Positions 1 to 13,311 are shown, numbered from the stretch's first letter. The stretch: DNA of 64,000 bases from Opisthocomus hoazin (GCF_030867145.1 NC_134433.1:12909216-12973215), one strand, 5' to 3'. Notes: generated by a model not told the origin, from the sequence alone. Translations and numbers: made by a program.

Positions 1-150
1 CAACATTTCATTCATCCAGCTAGGAACATTATCAAGTATTCTTGCACAAAAGCTTCAGCAGTCCCAATTTAACTGATGTTTGCTGGGGGGTTAGGTATTT
101 AACTGTCGTTTGCAACGTAATAAAAAAAAAAATATAAAAAAGCCCATTAC
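1..150 (-). other. NCOR1 intron 12, 5' part
   Basis: This is sequence after the exon 12 donor. It contains an A-rich tract (about 121-140) and no coding signal. Confidence 0.9.
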
Positions 151-329
151 TTTTCCTTAAAAATCTCTTTCTCATGGTCGGTCCAGACATTCATGAACTG
201 TCTGTCTTTATAAACTTTCATGGGATCCTCCATCAGACCATTCATATTAATAAACTTCACTCGTCTTTGTTCTGCATCAAACATCATGGGAGGAATGACA
301 GAGAGCTGACGCATTTGTTTCTCATTATT
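151..329 (-). CDS. NCOR1: NCOR1 exon 12: residues 397-455 plus split K456, start of DAD/SANT1
   Basis: This 179-bp exon follows acceptor cctgtag and ends at donor gtaatg, which is not a strong match to consensus. It encodes NNEKQMRQLSVIPPMMFDAE, the DAD-specific segment (RRVKFINMNGLMEDPMKVYK) and the first SANT helix (WTDHEKEIFKE). In this family the DAD and SANT1 bind and activate HDAC3 with inositol tetraphosphate at the interface. The rest of the SANT domain is beyond the left edge. Confidence 0.97.
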
Positions 330-870
330 CTACAGGCAAAGAATAAAAGAAAAAGTAAAGAATACAAAAAGTTGCTACTAATGTTTACAGTTCTTGAATT
401 ACACAACTCTTTAAAAGCTCCACCACACTATACATCCACAGTTAGTTTGAAACTTCTTTCTGTCCACTTGTTAACTCTTCTAGAAGTTGTTGGTATCATA
501 ATGGGCATTTACACAGTCAGCTAAAGGAAATAGTGTCGCAAATGATGAAAAACTAGAATGGTGCAGGCTTTTAGAACGGAAGAGTTTTCACATGTGTTAG
601 AGCTGTAAAAAACTGGGTTGTAGCAAGCCTGCAATGAACACAGACGGATGAGAAAAAGTCTAGGACAGATACAATTAGGAAACATAACCCTTAAAAGAAA
701 AGTATTTGCAAGACTTGTTTCAAGCCAACTTCACACAGACTCTCTCAAACCAGCCCAAAAAGGTTTCTTACCAAAGAAACAAACACTCTGAAAGGGACCT
801 TTCACTGTCAACAGAAGGCTATAGAGTCATTTGCTGTGCTTCTATACCAAAGTACAGACAATAGCCTCAC
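330..870 (-). other. NCOR1 intron 11
   Basis: This 541-bp intron is AT-rich with a clear polypyrimidine tract before the exon 12 acceptor. I see no other feature. Confidence 0.9.
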
Positions 871-961
871 CTCCTGCTCAGAAAGTCCATCAATGATTTC
901 AGAAATCTCATGTTCACTTCTAGCAATAGTTGCTGAAAGTCCAGCCCCTCTTTGACCAACT
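871..961 (-). CDS. NCOR1: NCOR1 exon 11: residues 366-396
   Basis: This 91-bp exon follows acceptor attctag and ends at gtgagg. It completes R366 and encodes VGQRGAGLSATIARSEHEIS then EIIDGLSEQE, ending in phase 0. This conserved helix lies just before the deacetylase-activating domain. Confidence 0.97.
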
Positions 962-2895
962 CTAGAATTAAGGGAAAAAAGAAGTAGTAAGGATAAAGTA
1001 GAAAATAGCTCTATCTTCAGATTTTGTACACAACGGCAACCTTCAAAATTCTTTAAAATATTGTTACCAGTCTCCCAAATTAGTTAGTTAGGACTGTGCT
1101 TTCTTAAGTAGCATCAGAGTACAAACTCTGTTCATGTGCTGCAATTTCAAACAACTGCTCAGTTTTACAGGTGAATTTGCAAGGCTCAGCAAGAAGGGCA
1201 AGCCTGAGTCAACATCAAAACGGAGTGTTACCACAGATGCCATCGCAAGGAGGCGTTCAAGATACATTAATAGGCTTCTGCTGAGTATGAGAAGTGTTCA
1301 TCAGTGACACAGAAATCATCATCTTAATTAGTACACCTGATCAGCTGTGAAAGTCAGCTTTTTTGTTTTATTTTTTAGAAGAAAAGAGCACTTAAAATTT
1401 GCCTTTCATCAATTTGGTCAAGTTACTGATAAAGCACTGAGATTCATTACAACAAAGGAAGATTCTTAACTATTGAACTGACGGGGAGAGCTGTAATTTG
1501 GAAGAATTTTTCAGCTGGTGATCTTTACACTTAAGAACATCATAATAATATAATGCAGCATGTGGGTCAAAAAGCATTTCACAGATAAAAATCACTGATA
1601 ATTAGCCAAGACGTCTTCATTTGCTGGAAGATTTTACTGAACCAATCAATTTGCACGAAATCTGACAAAAAACTTTAGTATTTACATGGCAATAGTATTA
1701 CAAGCACAGCTACAGACAAAGATACTATTACATTAGAGAACATGAATAAAACGTAAAGAGACAGCCCCTTCCCAAGTACAAAGACGTGATACATCCTTAA
1801 AGTAAAAGCTTCTTATAGAGAGTCCTTTTTCCATTCTAAGAATTTACTTTCTTTCCTTCTTTTCTTGATTCCACAAAGCCAGATCTTCCAGATTTCATGA
1901 TAGATTGCAAACTATCCGCTTTTCCTATGTTTTATGAAGTAAGGGGATTTAGACAGATGGTTAGAAGAGATAATGATTCGAACACAACCGAATCATATTT
2001 GACCTTTCTAATTTAAAGCACTACCTACAGTACTGTAGATAAAGTGAACTCTCAAATGAATTGCACTTCATTCCTTTTAAGATTCCTTGAGCAGTTTCTA
2101 TTCAACAAATGTCTGATAGATTAAAATTAAATAATAGGGACTTAATTGTCACAGCTTGCATACTTCAAGAAGCAAAAATGTCTGGAATAAAATTACGTGG
2201 CAAGTACAACAAAAGATCAATCAAATTGTTAAAGAAGTCGAATGATTTTTGAGTGTGTAGGCTAAAGAATATAGGGACCATGAAACAAAGGAGTAACACA
2301 GACACCCAGTGACAGAAAAATACTAAGTATAAATTACAGTGTAGACCCAAAATGAACAGGCTCGTACAAAGCTGCTGACGCTCCAATTATCTTAAGACCA
2401 GCTCCACAAATCTCTGCGCATCTGATCCAAGCAGCTTAACCCTATAGTCTCACCGAGCACCACCACCTAACTAGCTTTTCTTGATGAGCCCTTTTTCTGT
2501 ATGGGGTTTGATAGCAGATCTGAAAAGTGGGATAGGAAAAGAACAATTTGCACATCACTGAAGAAGCCCCAGAGAAACCGATGGGGCTAGCACCACTGAC
2601 AAAGCTGACAGGGAGGGACAGGACAGGGCAAGACGTAAGACAGTGGATATACAAGAATGACAGTCCTGAAGATCCTTCGGATGTGAAGTGAAACTTGAGC
2701 CAATGCCATGAAACACAGTGAACAAGTGAAAGAACATTTTACTTCATACTATATGATACAATAATATTTTTTTTAAGGAATAAAGCAATGAACATAACAC
2801 TTAATCATTAAGCTGAACTAATTTTATTATAAATAATTTCAAAACTTAAGTCCTAAGAGGTATTTTATAGGAATATTCCAAATTCATGGTAATAC
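962..2895 (-). other. NCOR1 intron 10
   Basis: This 1.9-kb AT-rich intron has no recognisable exon, RNA gene or complete repeat. The short open frames around 2,165-2,737 lack family similarity. Confidence 0.85.
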
Positions 2896-3068
2896 CTTTG
2901 GAATCGTTCTTGCTGTTCTCTTTGCTTCCGGATTTCTGGAAATTGTTTTTCATAGTACTCTCTTGTTTTGCTCTCCTTAGCTTTCCTGCGTGGATTATTT
3001 TCTATCCTGTCAACTTTCTTCTCCCATGCCTCCATCAGCTGATCATAACGTTGACAGATTTTCTGTTC
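2896..3068 (-). CDS. NCOR1: NCOR1 exon 10: residues 309-365 plus split R366
   Basis: This 173-bp exon follows acceptor ttaacag and ends at gtatta, a weaker donor. It encodes EQKICQRYDQLMEAWEKKVD, then a highly charged stretch ending REQQERFQ. The charge pattern predicts a long helix or coiled coil in the N-terminal repression region. Confidence 0.97.
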
Positions 3069-4113
3069 CTGTTAAATTCCAAAAGTAAACCTTGAACTAA
3101 ACACAAATACACTAAGTGATCAGTACACATAACATGGGTAGGCTCCAGGAATGAAGCGACATATTTTTTCTGCTCTAGTGGCTATCCATTTTGAAGATTG
3201 CATATACCCAATTTTCAGCAGAAAGAAGGTGAGGAAGTGGATATAAAAATGCAGATTTTGAATATTACACACTATTTCTTTGCTTCATGATTACATCACG
3301 ATGGTATTTGGTAAGTGCTGTTATTGCCTTCCAGAAATCTCACATCTTGTGGTATCAGGCTTTTAATGAATGGAATTGGTTTAATTTTTAAATTTTTATT
3401 TAATTTATTTAAAATTTTTAATTAACAGAATGTGTCTGGAATAATTGCAATATGTCCTCAACCTCAGCAATATGTAGAGAGCTACGCCTACAGAAAAAAA
3501 AACTAGGACTGTAAGAAGAAAAATACTTCATCGCATTTTCATGGTGGAATCTTCCAATTTGATGTAGAACCTTCTGCTGCTCTTAATAACAAAAATGATC
3601 TCTCTGACAAATGATCTCTCTGACACCACCCAAAAGAGCCTTTTGACTTTACATGCCACTTGCTACAACAGCATGCAAGAGAAAGCACAAAGCCAACTAA
3701 TACTGGTATCCAACATTCACAAGTTTGATTAAAAATCTTGTCAGACTTCTCTAATTGGAGATCTGCCCCATTTTCTTTCAGATACTATAGCTACCATACA
3801 AGACAAGAAGTTTAGAGAGAGGCCAGGCATGACAGCTCAAGATTTTCACTGGGTCTCTTCCATTCACACTCTTTGAGAAAAGAACAGCAAAGAAAAAAGG
3901 CTTTTTCCTGACAGTACTTTGGATGGTTTTCAGTTAAATAATCAACAAACCGGTTATAAATCTGCAGCTTATTTTCCAATAAATCAACAGAATTTTAGCT
4001 GAAGATCTTATTTTCCTAATCAATGGGAGTTTCATGACACATGTGGGAACGTGCGTCTAGGATCCAGACAGAAAACCAATTGTGCTCTTTTTACAAACAC
4101 ATGTTAGTATTAC
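3069..4113 (-). other. NCOR1 intron 9
   Basis: The intron holds a very AT-rich stretch (about 3,378-3,424) and a perfect two-copy 16-bp tandem repeat at 3,593-3,624. Nothing else is recognised. Confidence 0.85.
3593..3624. repeat. Perfect 2 x 16-bp tandem repeat
   Basis: The unit aaatgatctctctgac is present twice without change in NCOR1 intron 9. Confidence 0.95.
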
Positions 4114-4180
4114 CCGTTGTTTTCTTGCATGATTTCTTCTTTTAAAGAATAGTATTAGCTTTTTCCTCATCACCTGGTTT
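4114..4180 (-). CDS. NCOR1: NCOR1 exon 9: residues 286-308
   Basis: This 67-bp exon completes T286 and encodes NQVMRKKLILFFKRRNHARK then QR. The acceptor is ttttccag and the donor gtaata is weaker than consensus. The segment is strongly basic and helical; exons 8 and 9 must be included or skipped together to preserve frame. Confidence 0.97.
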
Positions 4181-6082
4181 CTGGAAAAGAAAATTGGAAA
4201 AAAATGTGAACTACATAAGAATCAAGCACTTCAAAACTACTCAAAGCAGCCCATGTGGATTCTAGGTGCCAGAACATTATTATGAAAAATATTTTCAGGG
4301 GTAGAAAAATAAAGGGAAAATTCCTGATGAAACAAACGCCTAACTAATACTGTATTTTATCAGGAAGAAGACTCTTGAACATGGCTGGAATAACCAGTTG
4401 AGACACAAAAGCTTCCAATTTCAAGCTAGGTGCTCTCCTTTACCACAGGAGAGATAATATGCTAAAATGAGGAAATTTGGCTTAAGATATTATGTTTTGG
4501 AAACAAAAAAAAATACCTTTGTAACTGAATTCTGAAGTTAAGACTTTTTACAATATATTACCCCCAAAAAAATTATTTTGGAATGGCCATACAGCTACAT
4601 TTGAAGGAGTGAAGCAAGAAGTACTTTTTTCAAGAGAAGTTTTTAAAGGACAGCCATCGGCAGGATTTTTTCCTGTAATTACAAAATATTATAAAATGGT
4701 AGTAAAAGTTCTAGCACTTAGTAATATGCACATAACTCACTATGCATTTCTTTATATCTGAAACCGATGACTTATTTCTTCTTTTGTAAAAACTAGTAGA
4801 ACAGAAATTGGTTACAAATAAACAAATCTTACAAAGAGAGTAATGTTCTTCAACTAATCTGAACTGGGATAGTCATGCCACAGCAGTAAAGTTTGTCTCA
4901 AAATCACCAGTATTTGTGTTTCAAAGGGAGATATGCAAGTAAACATTTTCTTCCCAGTTACTGTCCTAAAGCAGCTATGAAAAGGCCTTGGTCTTCACAG
5001 TTACAACAGGGTGGGATTTCCTCAAGGAGGATTTGCAAGCAATACACACTTCTGTGACTGTTACAATTCAGCAATTATTTTCACCAAAGTCTCGTAGCAA
5101 TACATATATTCATAATAAGTTGATTTTTGTTGCTATGGAGTCATCACTGTTTTGGTATCTTATAACCTTGCTACAGAATGAAAACAATATTGGTTTGACA
5201 TAGCTACGTAAAAACTAAGATTTTGTTCTATGTTATGAATGACTTCCTGTAGAAAAATGAGCTCACCACCATCTTTGCAGAACTGAGACATTCAAAGCAA
5301 TCAGATGCAACAAAAAAGCACCATGACGGTGGTCTGGTTTATGGACATTTAAATTTGAGTACGAATAAGCTTAAACACATTTAAAAATGAATCTATTAAA
5401 ACTTTATTTCAATTTATAAACAATATTTTCTTCAGTGAAATAAAAAACCATAGCTCATACAAATTTGAGAAACAAGTTCTATATTAAAAAAGAAACAAAA
5501 AACTAGTTTTCTTCAAAATCCACATTTCTTCCAGGAGAAGACAACCAGTTGAGTTCAAGTCACTGAATCTGGTTTGCCCTAAGTAACAAGTTGTGTAGCA
5601 TGCAACAACACTGCTCATAGCCCATGACAGAAAATGAGTACATGGTTAAGTCAATAAATAAATAGATAATAATACAAAAAAAAAAAAAAAATCAGGACTC
5701 CTCCTATGGTTTGTTGACAGCAGTAACTTTTAAAACACTTATTTGAACAGTAAATTCAGGAAAAGTTGACTAGACATATCCAGGTCAAATCTGGTATTTT
5801 AGACTTTGAAAAACACAAGCGTCACCATCTTAAGTTTTATGATTTATTTTTGTCTAATTTAAGATGAAAAGTTACTGTTTCCCTCTGCCTCCAGTACATA
5901 TAACTCATGTCTTGCAGCACTGTTCTACAACAATGAAATTGAAAAATTGCATGGAGTGGAAGCTTTTAATTATGGTTAAAGTACACATAACCTATTTGGA
6001 AATCACAGCAACGAAAAATTTGAGTGAATGTGTAAGTCTAGATCCCCTGAATGGCATAATGACAAAATATTAAAGCACTTAC
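4181..6082 (-). other. NCOR1 intron 8
   Basis: This AT-rich intron has an A-tract at about 5,677-5,692 preceded by ATAA/GATA-like simple sequence. I do not recognise a retroposon body next to the tract. Confidence 0.85.
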
Positions 6083-6135
6083 GTTTTGATGTTTTCATGG
6101 TAAACCTTTGTGTCTGACGGTTGGTTGTAAAGTGG
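6083..6135 (-). CDS. NCOR1: NCOR1 exon 8: residues 269-285 plus split T286
   Basis: This 53-bp exon follows acceptor ctgtag and ends at the consensus donor gtaagt. It encodes PLYNQPSDTKVYHENIK and two bases of a threonine codon. It is separated from exon 7 by only 432 bp, the shortest intron in this part of the gene. Confidence 0.97.
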
Positions 6136-6567
6136 CTACAGTTTTGGATTAGAAAGGTACACTTATTACTTCTCAATGCATGTCATTCTAAAAGTATATG
6201 CAATATATTTAACCATGTTTTAGTATTCTGCCAACAGTGCACTCAATCTGAGATGCAACAATATGAAGGGACTAGAAGATATTCAACACAAAATTAACTT
6301 ATGCATATCACAGCATTTAATTTTTTTCATATTTCAAACTGTTCTCTTAAACAGATTCAAATCTATTTTAAAACTATGCTTGTGAGGCCGATCAGTCCAC
6401 TCCAGCCTCAATTCCCCAGGGCGTTTAAACACACGCTTCCTTCATACATAAACATAGAACTATATCTGTTTGCCACAACAGGATTACAGACATGAAAGCA
6501 ACACTGGCAACACAGAAAACAGAATAAAAGGGAAAAAACCACAAAAAACAACAAACCCACTACTCAC

Positions 6568-6624
6568 CAGTTCAACTTTTGGACCAAGACCTTCAAAAAT
6601 CTTATGGGCTTCTTCTGCTTTTTT
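6568..6624 (-). CDS. NCOR1: NCOR1 exon 7: residues 250-268
   Basis: This is a small 57-bp exon encoding KKAEEAHKIFEGLGPKVEL, after acceptor tttgcag and before donor gtgagt. It is phase 0 at both ends, so skipping it would keep the reading frame. The peptide is a recognised NCoR/SMRT family motif. Confidence 0.97.
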
Positions 6625-9145
6625 CTGCAAATAAGATTTTTTTTTTGTATAGTCTAAGCAAATCATCCGAAGTTAGTGTCAAAAGCATATCTGAACTCCT
6701 TCACTTATGTTAGCTGCTAAACCGCTGTGTGACCATACTATATCCTTCTTACCCTACTTCTGCAATGTCACCTCGGCAAATCAAGAAACTTGTACCTGAA
6801 CTGGGCAGTTACTGCTCTGACCGCCACGACTGGAAACTGATCGAGCATAAAAGCCGAAACTGACCTCTGCCATTCAAAAAGAGCACACGCTTAATAATTA
6901 CTTGCCGTATTATTTATGAAGAGGAAGAAAGGTGTCCAGTAAACCAAAGTATAGCTAGCTTTGAAAAATGGAATTAAGAGACTAAAATTCTCCAACTGCC
7001 AAGTGTGGGAGTGTAAATCAATGTGTACATACACACACACAGAAGTACGTCAAAGGTCCTCCTTCCCTCACGCTAGGCGAAGATGCCAAAATAATTCTGA
7101 CTTTAAAGGAAGCAGCACTGGATAAGACAGTTAGTTGGCTTTCACAAATTAATTTCAAGCCTGCACGATCTTCCAAAGCCCTTTGTCAGCAGGCAAGCCT
7201 ATCTGAAATGATCCAACACACTAGTTCAAATTTGCTTCTTTCCCCCCAGTAGTTGTATGTGCTAGTCCCAAGATGTCTGCAAAGAAAAATATAGGAGAAA
7301 CCAATCCATAAAGGAGTTGTTATTAGAAAGTGTTCTGCTAAGTTCTAACCTCTTTCCATGTAATTTTGATCTTGAGAAATTCTTTGGAACTCACAGCTGT
7401 ACGAAATAATTATATACCAAGGAAATATTATAATATTACTGTGGTAGAATGTTTTTTTCTGGTCTTAAAACATTAAAAACTGAATTTTAGCCCTATTACT
7501 TTAGCTAAACTTTAGCCAATAGGAGTTGAATATTAAAAGTAATTTTCCTAAACTGCATGGTTTGAAGACGAAAGCTGCCAAGGGGACTGTCTTCTTATAC
7601 AACCACAGAAGAAAAGATACCAAACAAGTGCTACGTACACAAATGACTTAATGTATCTTTAACAACCCTTTAAATAAAGGCGGTGAGTATTGACATGCGC
7701 TATTTGTACTTAGCCCCATCAATACTGCCACTCTACAGTCCATGTAATTCCTCATATGAGAACTCAAACCAAGCGCTAAACGGATTCACAAATGCATCAA
7801 GCTTGGTAATTCTCCTTGTATACAGAATACTATATGAAGAGCTACACAGCCAGAAGCAGCTAACAGACGACCATACACTGATGCAAGTTACTCCATCTCA
7901 GGCAACATAAAAATAAGTTTCCCCACCTACCTGCACATACACAAAATGGGGAATGCAATAGCAACTTCAAAATTCTGTTGTAAAACCCACCTGTAACCAC
8001 AGTTAGCAGAGAAAGAGTTGCACAGCAGCCCACTAAAATGTTTTCAGATTCACATAGTTTTGCCTACTACCCAACATGCAACTGAGCTTGAAGAAGTCTT
8101 GTAAGGTGATCATATGATTTTAATACTTTTTAATAGTGTGAAAGAGATTTAAAACAGTAAAACTGGTTCATAACCAGAAGTAAACATATTGCTGTACATT
8201 GGTTACATCAGTTTTTATAACATAGTAATTGTCCTAATGTCCTGTACTAAGTAAATACATCACGTTTCACAGAGAGCTGGGGGAGGGGGAGAACAGGCTG
8301 TGCGGAAGACTTGGGACACAGTCCTACTGTATAAAATCTAGCAATGCGTTGCAGTCTTTTACCATCTCAAATTTTCAAAATAGTCTATAGTAGTAGAAGT
8401 TAGCTGTTCCTCTAAACTACAAAATAAAATTGGGAAATTAAACAAACATATACCACTCTCACAAAAGATCATTCTTTCAAAACCAGCAGATGTCCAACTC
8501 CCTAATCTGAAACTACCAGGGAAAAAAACAGGCAAGAAGCACTTTGCTACTGTTGGCGAGATTATTGAGCTCCTGCACTTTTATCACAACTCACGCAACA
8601 CAAGCTCACAATTCACCTATATACTACTTCTTCATATCTGCTCATTTATCCGACTCCTGAGTGCCAGAAGTGAGGGTTTAAGAAGGCAGCACAGAATCTT
8701 ACAACATACGCAGTTTTTCCCCTTCAACTAATTTAAATGGTGGGTCTTTAGCCAACCCTGTCAGTATTTATGTGAAGAAAAGAGAATTCAAGATAAACTT
8801 CTGAAGCATTTTTTTATATCTATCTATCTATATACATACACACAAACGTATCCATCTATCTATATATACACGTGTATAGATAGATATACAGAGATATATA
8901 TCTCAACACAGACATCTAGGGATGAGACCCATAGATGTGTTTCCCTAGACTGCTTATAAGATAGAAGAAGGATCCTGTGACCAAGAATAAAAATGTCATG
9001 CAAGTGCCTCTGTTATAAAGAGGTAAATGAATAATTAAAGAGGAGGAGCAAAAACTGCCCCATGGAAGTGAACTAAAACATAATGAATTTTAACACGTTG
9101 GGTCAGACTTATAGCTATACTCAGTCAACCGAAAAGCACTCTTAC
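6625..9145 (-). other. NCOR1 intron 6
   Basis: The intron contains a short CA run near 7,030 and a TATC/TATA simple repeat with palindromic structure at about 8,815-8,902. It has no coding signal. Confidence 0.85.
8815..8902. repeat. TATC/TATA microsatellite with near-palindrome
   Basis: TATC repeats on the left are mirrored by GATA repeats on the right around a perfect 14-bp palindrome (tatacacgtgtata, 8,865-8,878). Confidence 0.85.
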
Positions 9146-9259
9146 CCGATTTTCATCGTAAATAATTTGGACAATACTGCGGTGTTTCTGTTCCACTGGA
9201 GGAGGGGAGACAGGCCTCTCTGGCTCTGGAGGCTTAGCAGCTTCTTCTTCAAGTTGTTG
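9146..9259 (-). CDS. NCOR1: NCOR1 exon 6: residues 212-249
   Basis: The exon is 114 bp (38 codons), after acceptor ctcttag and before donor gtaag. It continues the helix (QQLEEEAAK), passes through a proline-rich linker ([12 protein letters not shown]) and ends in [17 protein letters not shown]. The last segment is highly conserved in the family. Confidence 0.97.
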
Positions 9260-11187
9260 CTAAGAGACAAAAGAAAGAAAATCAGCCATCCGCACCATGT
9301 TATCCTTACGAGTAATTAGTCACCAGAGATAAAATATGCATCTGATCAACAGTTAGCACTGCCTGTTACTTCTCTTCTTAACTGACAAGGAATGAATGAA
9401 ATGGTTTTAACGCCAACAGAGACGATAACAAGACTATTTTTTGTACTATTGGTAATCAAATCAACTGTTTACAAGACTCACCTGCATTGAATCAGACTTG
9501 TTTCAGCTTGACATTTAAAGCCACTGTCGCATTGTAATTTATCACTATTTAACTTTAAACAAAAATATCAGCTTTAGAGAACAGTTACACCAAACCTGCT
9601 TTCTTACAGAGGAAGTAATCTACAGAGATGTCTTTCTACATTGTAGATATTCAAGTGTATTTATTATTACTGTGTTATTTTTTAAAAAGGTAAAAAAGTC
9701 CTTCTAACAATCCACAGAGAACATCATTCTAAACACACCTCACAGCAGAAATAAACCACTCCACACAGACTGAAGTTCCAAGATTGTTACAGTACCAAAC
9801 AAGCAAAAACACCTGTAATATTTTCCTAGCTACTACACTGCAGTGATTTACTTCCACATCAAATAAATCTGATTCAGTGCCATCTTCATTTTTTAATTGT
9901 AAATATCCTTCATCTATGCTTGCCACAAACATACAACAAAAAAATTCTGACACTAGGGATCCATCCTGTTTTACAGCACTGGCTAGAATGTGCTATATTG
10001 CTGCATAAGAAATCAAAATCCAAAATTTTTGCAGAATGCCATAATAAACACGTGCAATTATTGCAGGCAACAGCAACTGCATAATTTTTTTTTAAGCCGA
10101 ATCATAGTACAAACATGCACAAATGAACCTTCATAGACAATATGTTTAGTACCTGCTGATCTTGCAGAAAAGTGAACAAACAAACAAAAAGATGAGCATC
10201 ATTAGCACACAGCCAGGTACTTAGTGACATGCTTTTTTGGTTTTCTGCTGAAGGTCACTTTACTGGTCATTAAAATTCAGATGTAATGAAATGCTTCTAG
10301 ACCATAAAAACATACTGCTCTCTGGAGAGTGGTCTATTTTTTATCCTGGACCTACAAGTTACCAAACTCCATAGCATAACTCTAATCTCCTACAGAGTTC
10401 GTACTTAAAAAAAACTCAAAACACAACCTTAAAGCTGGCACTACTTTTATCTCAATCTTTGAAAGTCGTAAAAGGAAAAGGAGACAAGGACTTTGTTTTT
10501 GCCAATGAATAATGGATGCCTAGATTGAACGGGGGGTTTAGTTCACCACAACAGCTACTGGGGAGGCAACAACAACTGCCAGTAAACATTTCCTTTGCTT
10601 TCAGTGGCTGAAGTGCAGTTCTCGGATGCAGAGCATAGCCAGGATTGTACTAAAAAAAGTGGTATTTCCTCCTCTATTTCTCTGCTGTCTCTGTTTACTT
10701 GCACCCCTCCTACTTCACTTTCCCCCAGGCTGACCTTAGCTCCACACGTTAGGATCACTTGCCATTGTGCAAGCAGATGCTCCAGGGACTTTTGTACAAG
10801 CTCTGGTTTTGGAGACGCATGTGCAAGGGGAGAATCCCTTGCACAGACTGCAAAAGAAAGACGATAGCCTCCCCTCACCCAGCAGTCATCTGTAAAGCTG
10901 AAATTACAGTCACAGTGCCCTTGTTTCACTAGTCATCTAACAAATGTTTAAAATACAAAGCCGTCTACTGTTGGTGCTCCTATGTGGTTTTCTCCTCTTT
11001 TCAAAAATGTTTAAAACTATATGATGTCCAATCTATTTAAATGTTCTAGCAAAATCATATACGTAACCTTTCCTTTCTAACTTGTTCGTTTGGTTCACGT
11101 AACCAAAATATTCACCACCATCAACAAATGATTTTTTCCACACCTTTTTCACTGGCAGATAACAACAGCAGTGGCTGCTATACTTAC
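9260..11187 (-). other. NCOR1 intron 5
   Basis: The intron includes a slightly GC-richer patch at 10,555-10,930 that is open on both strands (124 and 90 codons). Neither frame resembles a known protein or has a convincing splice context, so I treat it as intronic. Confidence 0.85.
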
Positions 11188-11370
11188 TTGCTTTTTCTTC
11201 AGCTTAAGGATTTGCTGCTCAACTTTCGCAATTTCGCGATCTACACGGTCCATGCTCTGTATCAATTCTTCCTTTGACAGCTTTGAAGGTGAAGCATTTT
11301 GGTCCTCCCCACAAGGCTGACCAGTAATTGGAGAAGATGGTCCCTCATGCTTTCCCCCAAAAGCTGGGTC
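11188..11370 (-). CDS. NCOR1: NCOR1 exon 5: residues 151-211, start of GPS2/TBL1-binding coiled coil
   Basis: The exon is 183 bp (61 codons), after acceptor cctccag and before the consensus donor gtaagt. It runs from DPAFGGKHEG to a heptad-rich helix, SKLSKEELIQSMDRVD then REIAKVEQQILKLKKKQ. In the SMRT/NCoR family this helix pairs with GPS2 and the TBL1 N-terminus to build the corepressor core; that role is family knowledge. Confidence 0.97.
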
Positions 11371-13115
11371 CTGGAGGACAGGAGAGGAGATTGAGAGAAA
11401 TCAGTGATATTGATAACATGCGAATGAGTGTTCAGTAACCAAATTAGCATGCATGAATTAAAAAGGATTTTCAGTTCTTTATATCTCCGTTGAGAAGCTA
11501 CCTAAGTCAAAGTTTAATATTTCAGTTTATTAATGCTCTGATTATTTTATTAACTGACAGCCCATTTATGATACCGTAATTTCAAAGTCCACCTTTAAAA
11601 ATAACAGCACACTTCAATATTTACCTTGCAACCAAAAGATGACCAAAACATCTCCCTTTTAAAAATATATCTCCATAAACGTAAACAGTATCTTTTACTC
11701 TTAGAGGAAGGGTTACTTGAGAGCCAATCCTCAATACTCTGCACATATATTGATGAGGATACTCTTGAATGTAACCATGACCAGCCTGATAAAGTACATC
11801 TAGAGTTAGTTGTGGTTACAAATGTTCTTTTGAACTGAACATGAGGTAAGAGAAGTAATGACTTAAGAAAGGATCGGTCACTATTCACTTGGCTTTGATT
11901 TTTTTGGCCTTCAGGGTTTTTTTTTTGTCTGTTTCTGAACAACATATTTCAACATGCTTCACGTTCTAACATCAGCACTGCAGTACCTTGTCTTTGTTTA
12001 TGTCCTCAGACCACCATGTTTGAGGACTACCCAGCTGGCAAATGCTAGGTCAGGAATACATCCCTCATTCAAGCCAATCTGACTGAAAGATGACGTGTCT
12101 AAACGCCACTTCTCCTCAAGATAATACTGGGCTATATTTATAAATTGAGACAGCACATTTCTATATGTAGTGTCTGGATAAAAATCCAGTTACATGCAAG
12201 CATGTAAACATTGCATGCCTTAGCTCAGTTTCTCCAGCCCCCTTTGATCTTATCTTTGCTACAGAACAGAGCAAGTTACTAAGAAATCACACACTATCAC
12301 AATTTTTCTTTACTTCACAGATAGTTTATTCACATGATAAAGGGAATGGTAGAGAGAAGGCAAGATAAGTAATCAGCTTCTTAAAAATCTGGTGCCTGTT
12401 AGCATATGATGAAATTTTTCTTTAAATTGTCTGAGTTTAGAGACTTGAGCGCTCACCTTCAGAAGTCACACCCACTATGCACCACCTCGTGGTGTGTGAG
12501 GCTGTGCGCTTGTGTGTGCACGAGAAAAGGTACTAAATACTCATTTAAGAGACATTTGTCTGCTCTATACAAATTGCTCTAATCAATATTCAGTATCTAC
12601 AATAGAAAATATGCACAACCAGATTGTCCTAGATTTACCCAAAATGAGACAGCGACAAGTATAATTAGTATTATGTAAATAAGCAGATCCATGTCATATG
12701 CTTAAAAGGAAGAGGAGGCGGAGGGGAGTACTTTGACCATTCAGTACAGATATTAATTACAGAAAAAAATGGACTTGCATGCATTTGCCATCAGCTTTCA
12801 AATGAAAAGCAGCACTATTTCATGCACTATCCCATAATCATTTTGCAACTGAGGTTTGAATGACTGAAGAGTGTAGTGACAAGTCAGTACTCCAGTCTCT
12901 TTACTGTGTTTAAGGTAGACTTATCTTCCTGGTTTTTTTATAAAACAGTAACACTGACTCATGACCACAGTTTGTAACAATGTGTAAAATTACATTTCTG
13001 GGATTAAAGAATGAACCTAAACTAATAAAAAAATTACCTAACAGAAAAAAAATTTATTAGCTCACCGCAACATAGGAAGTTACATCTTCAGCATCATAAT
13101 AGAAAACGGCTTTAC
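11371..13115 (-). other. NCOR1 intron 4
   Basis: AT-rich intron. I see no exon, RNA gene or recognisable element in it. Confidence 0.85.
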
Positions 13116-13311
13116 CTTCTTAATATCTGCAGATCTCAACCCTTCCTGCAGAGGATGTACTAAAGGCAAGACAGTAGCTGCACTGACACGCTGAAAATGG
13201 GAATCGGAGACTTGTTCAAGACGTGGTCGCTTAGATTCCAGTGAATCATGATCTGTCTGAGATGGACCTGGATGAAATTGCTGTTCATATCCAGTTCTCC
13301 TTTCCTGAGGC
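13116..13311 (-). CDS. NCOR1: NCOR1 exon 4: residues 85-150
   Basis: The exon is 196 bp, after acceptor tattag and before donor gtaaag. It completes R85 and encodes PQERRTGYEQQFHPGPSQ onward, through the basic KRPRLEQ segment, to ...GLRSADIKK, ending in phase 0. The sequence is low in predicted structure and belongs to the N-terminal repression domain. KRPR resembles a monopartite nuclear localisation signal, which would suit a nuclear protein. Confidence 0.97.

Noticed and set aside
6739..6750. Possible U12-type splice signal (atatcctt)
   Set aside because: It lies on the strand opposite NCOR1 transcription and is not near any exon boundary.
10555..10929. 124-codon minus-strand frame in NCOR1 intron 5
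   Set aside because: No similarity to NCOR1 or any family I know, the frame on the other strand is equally open, and flanking exons 5 and 6 join in phase without it.
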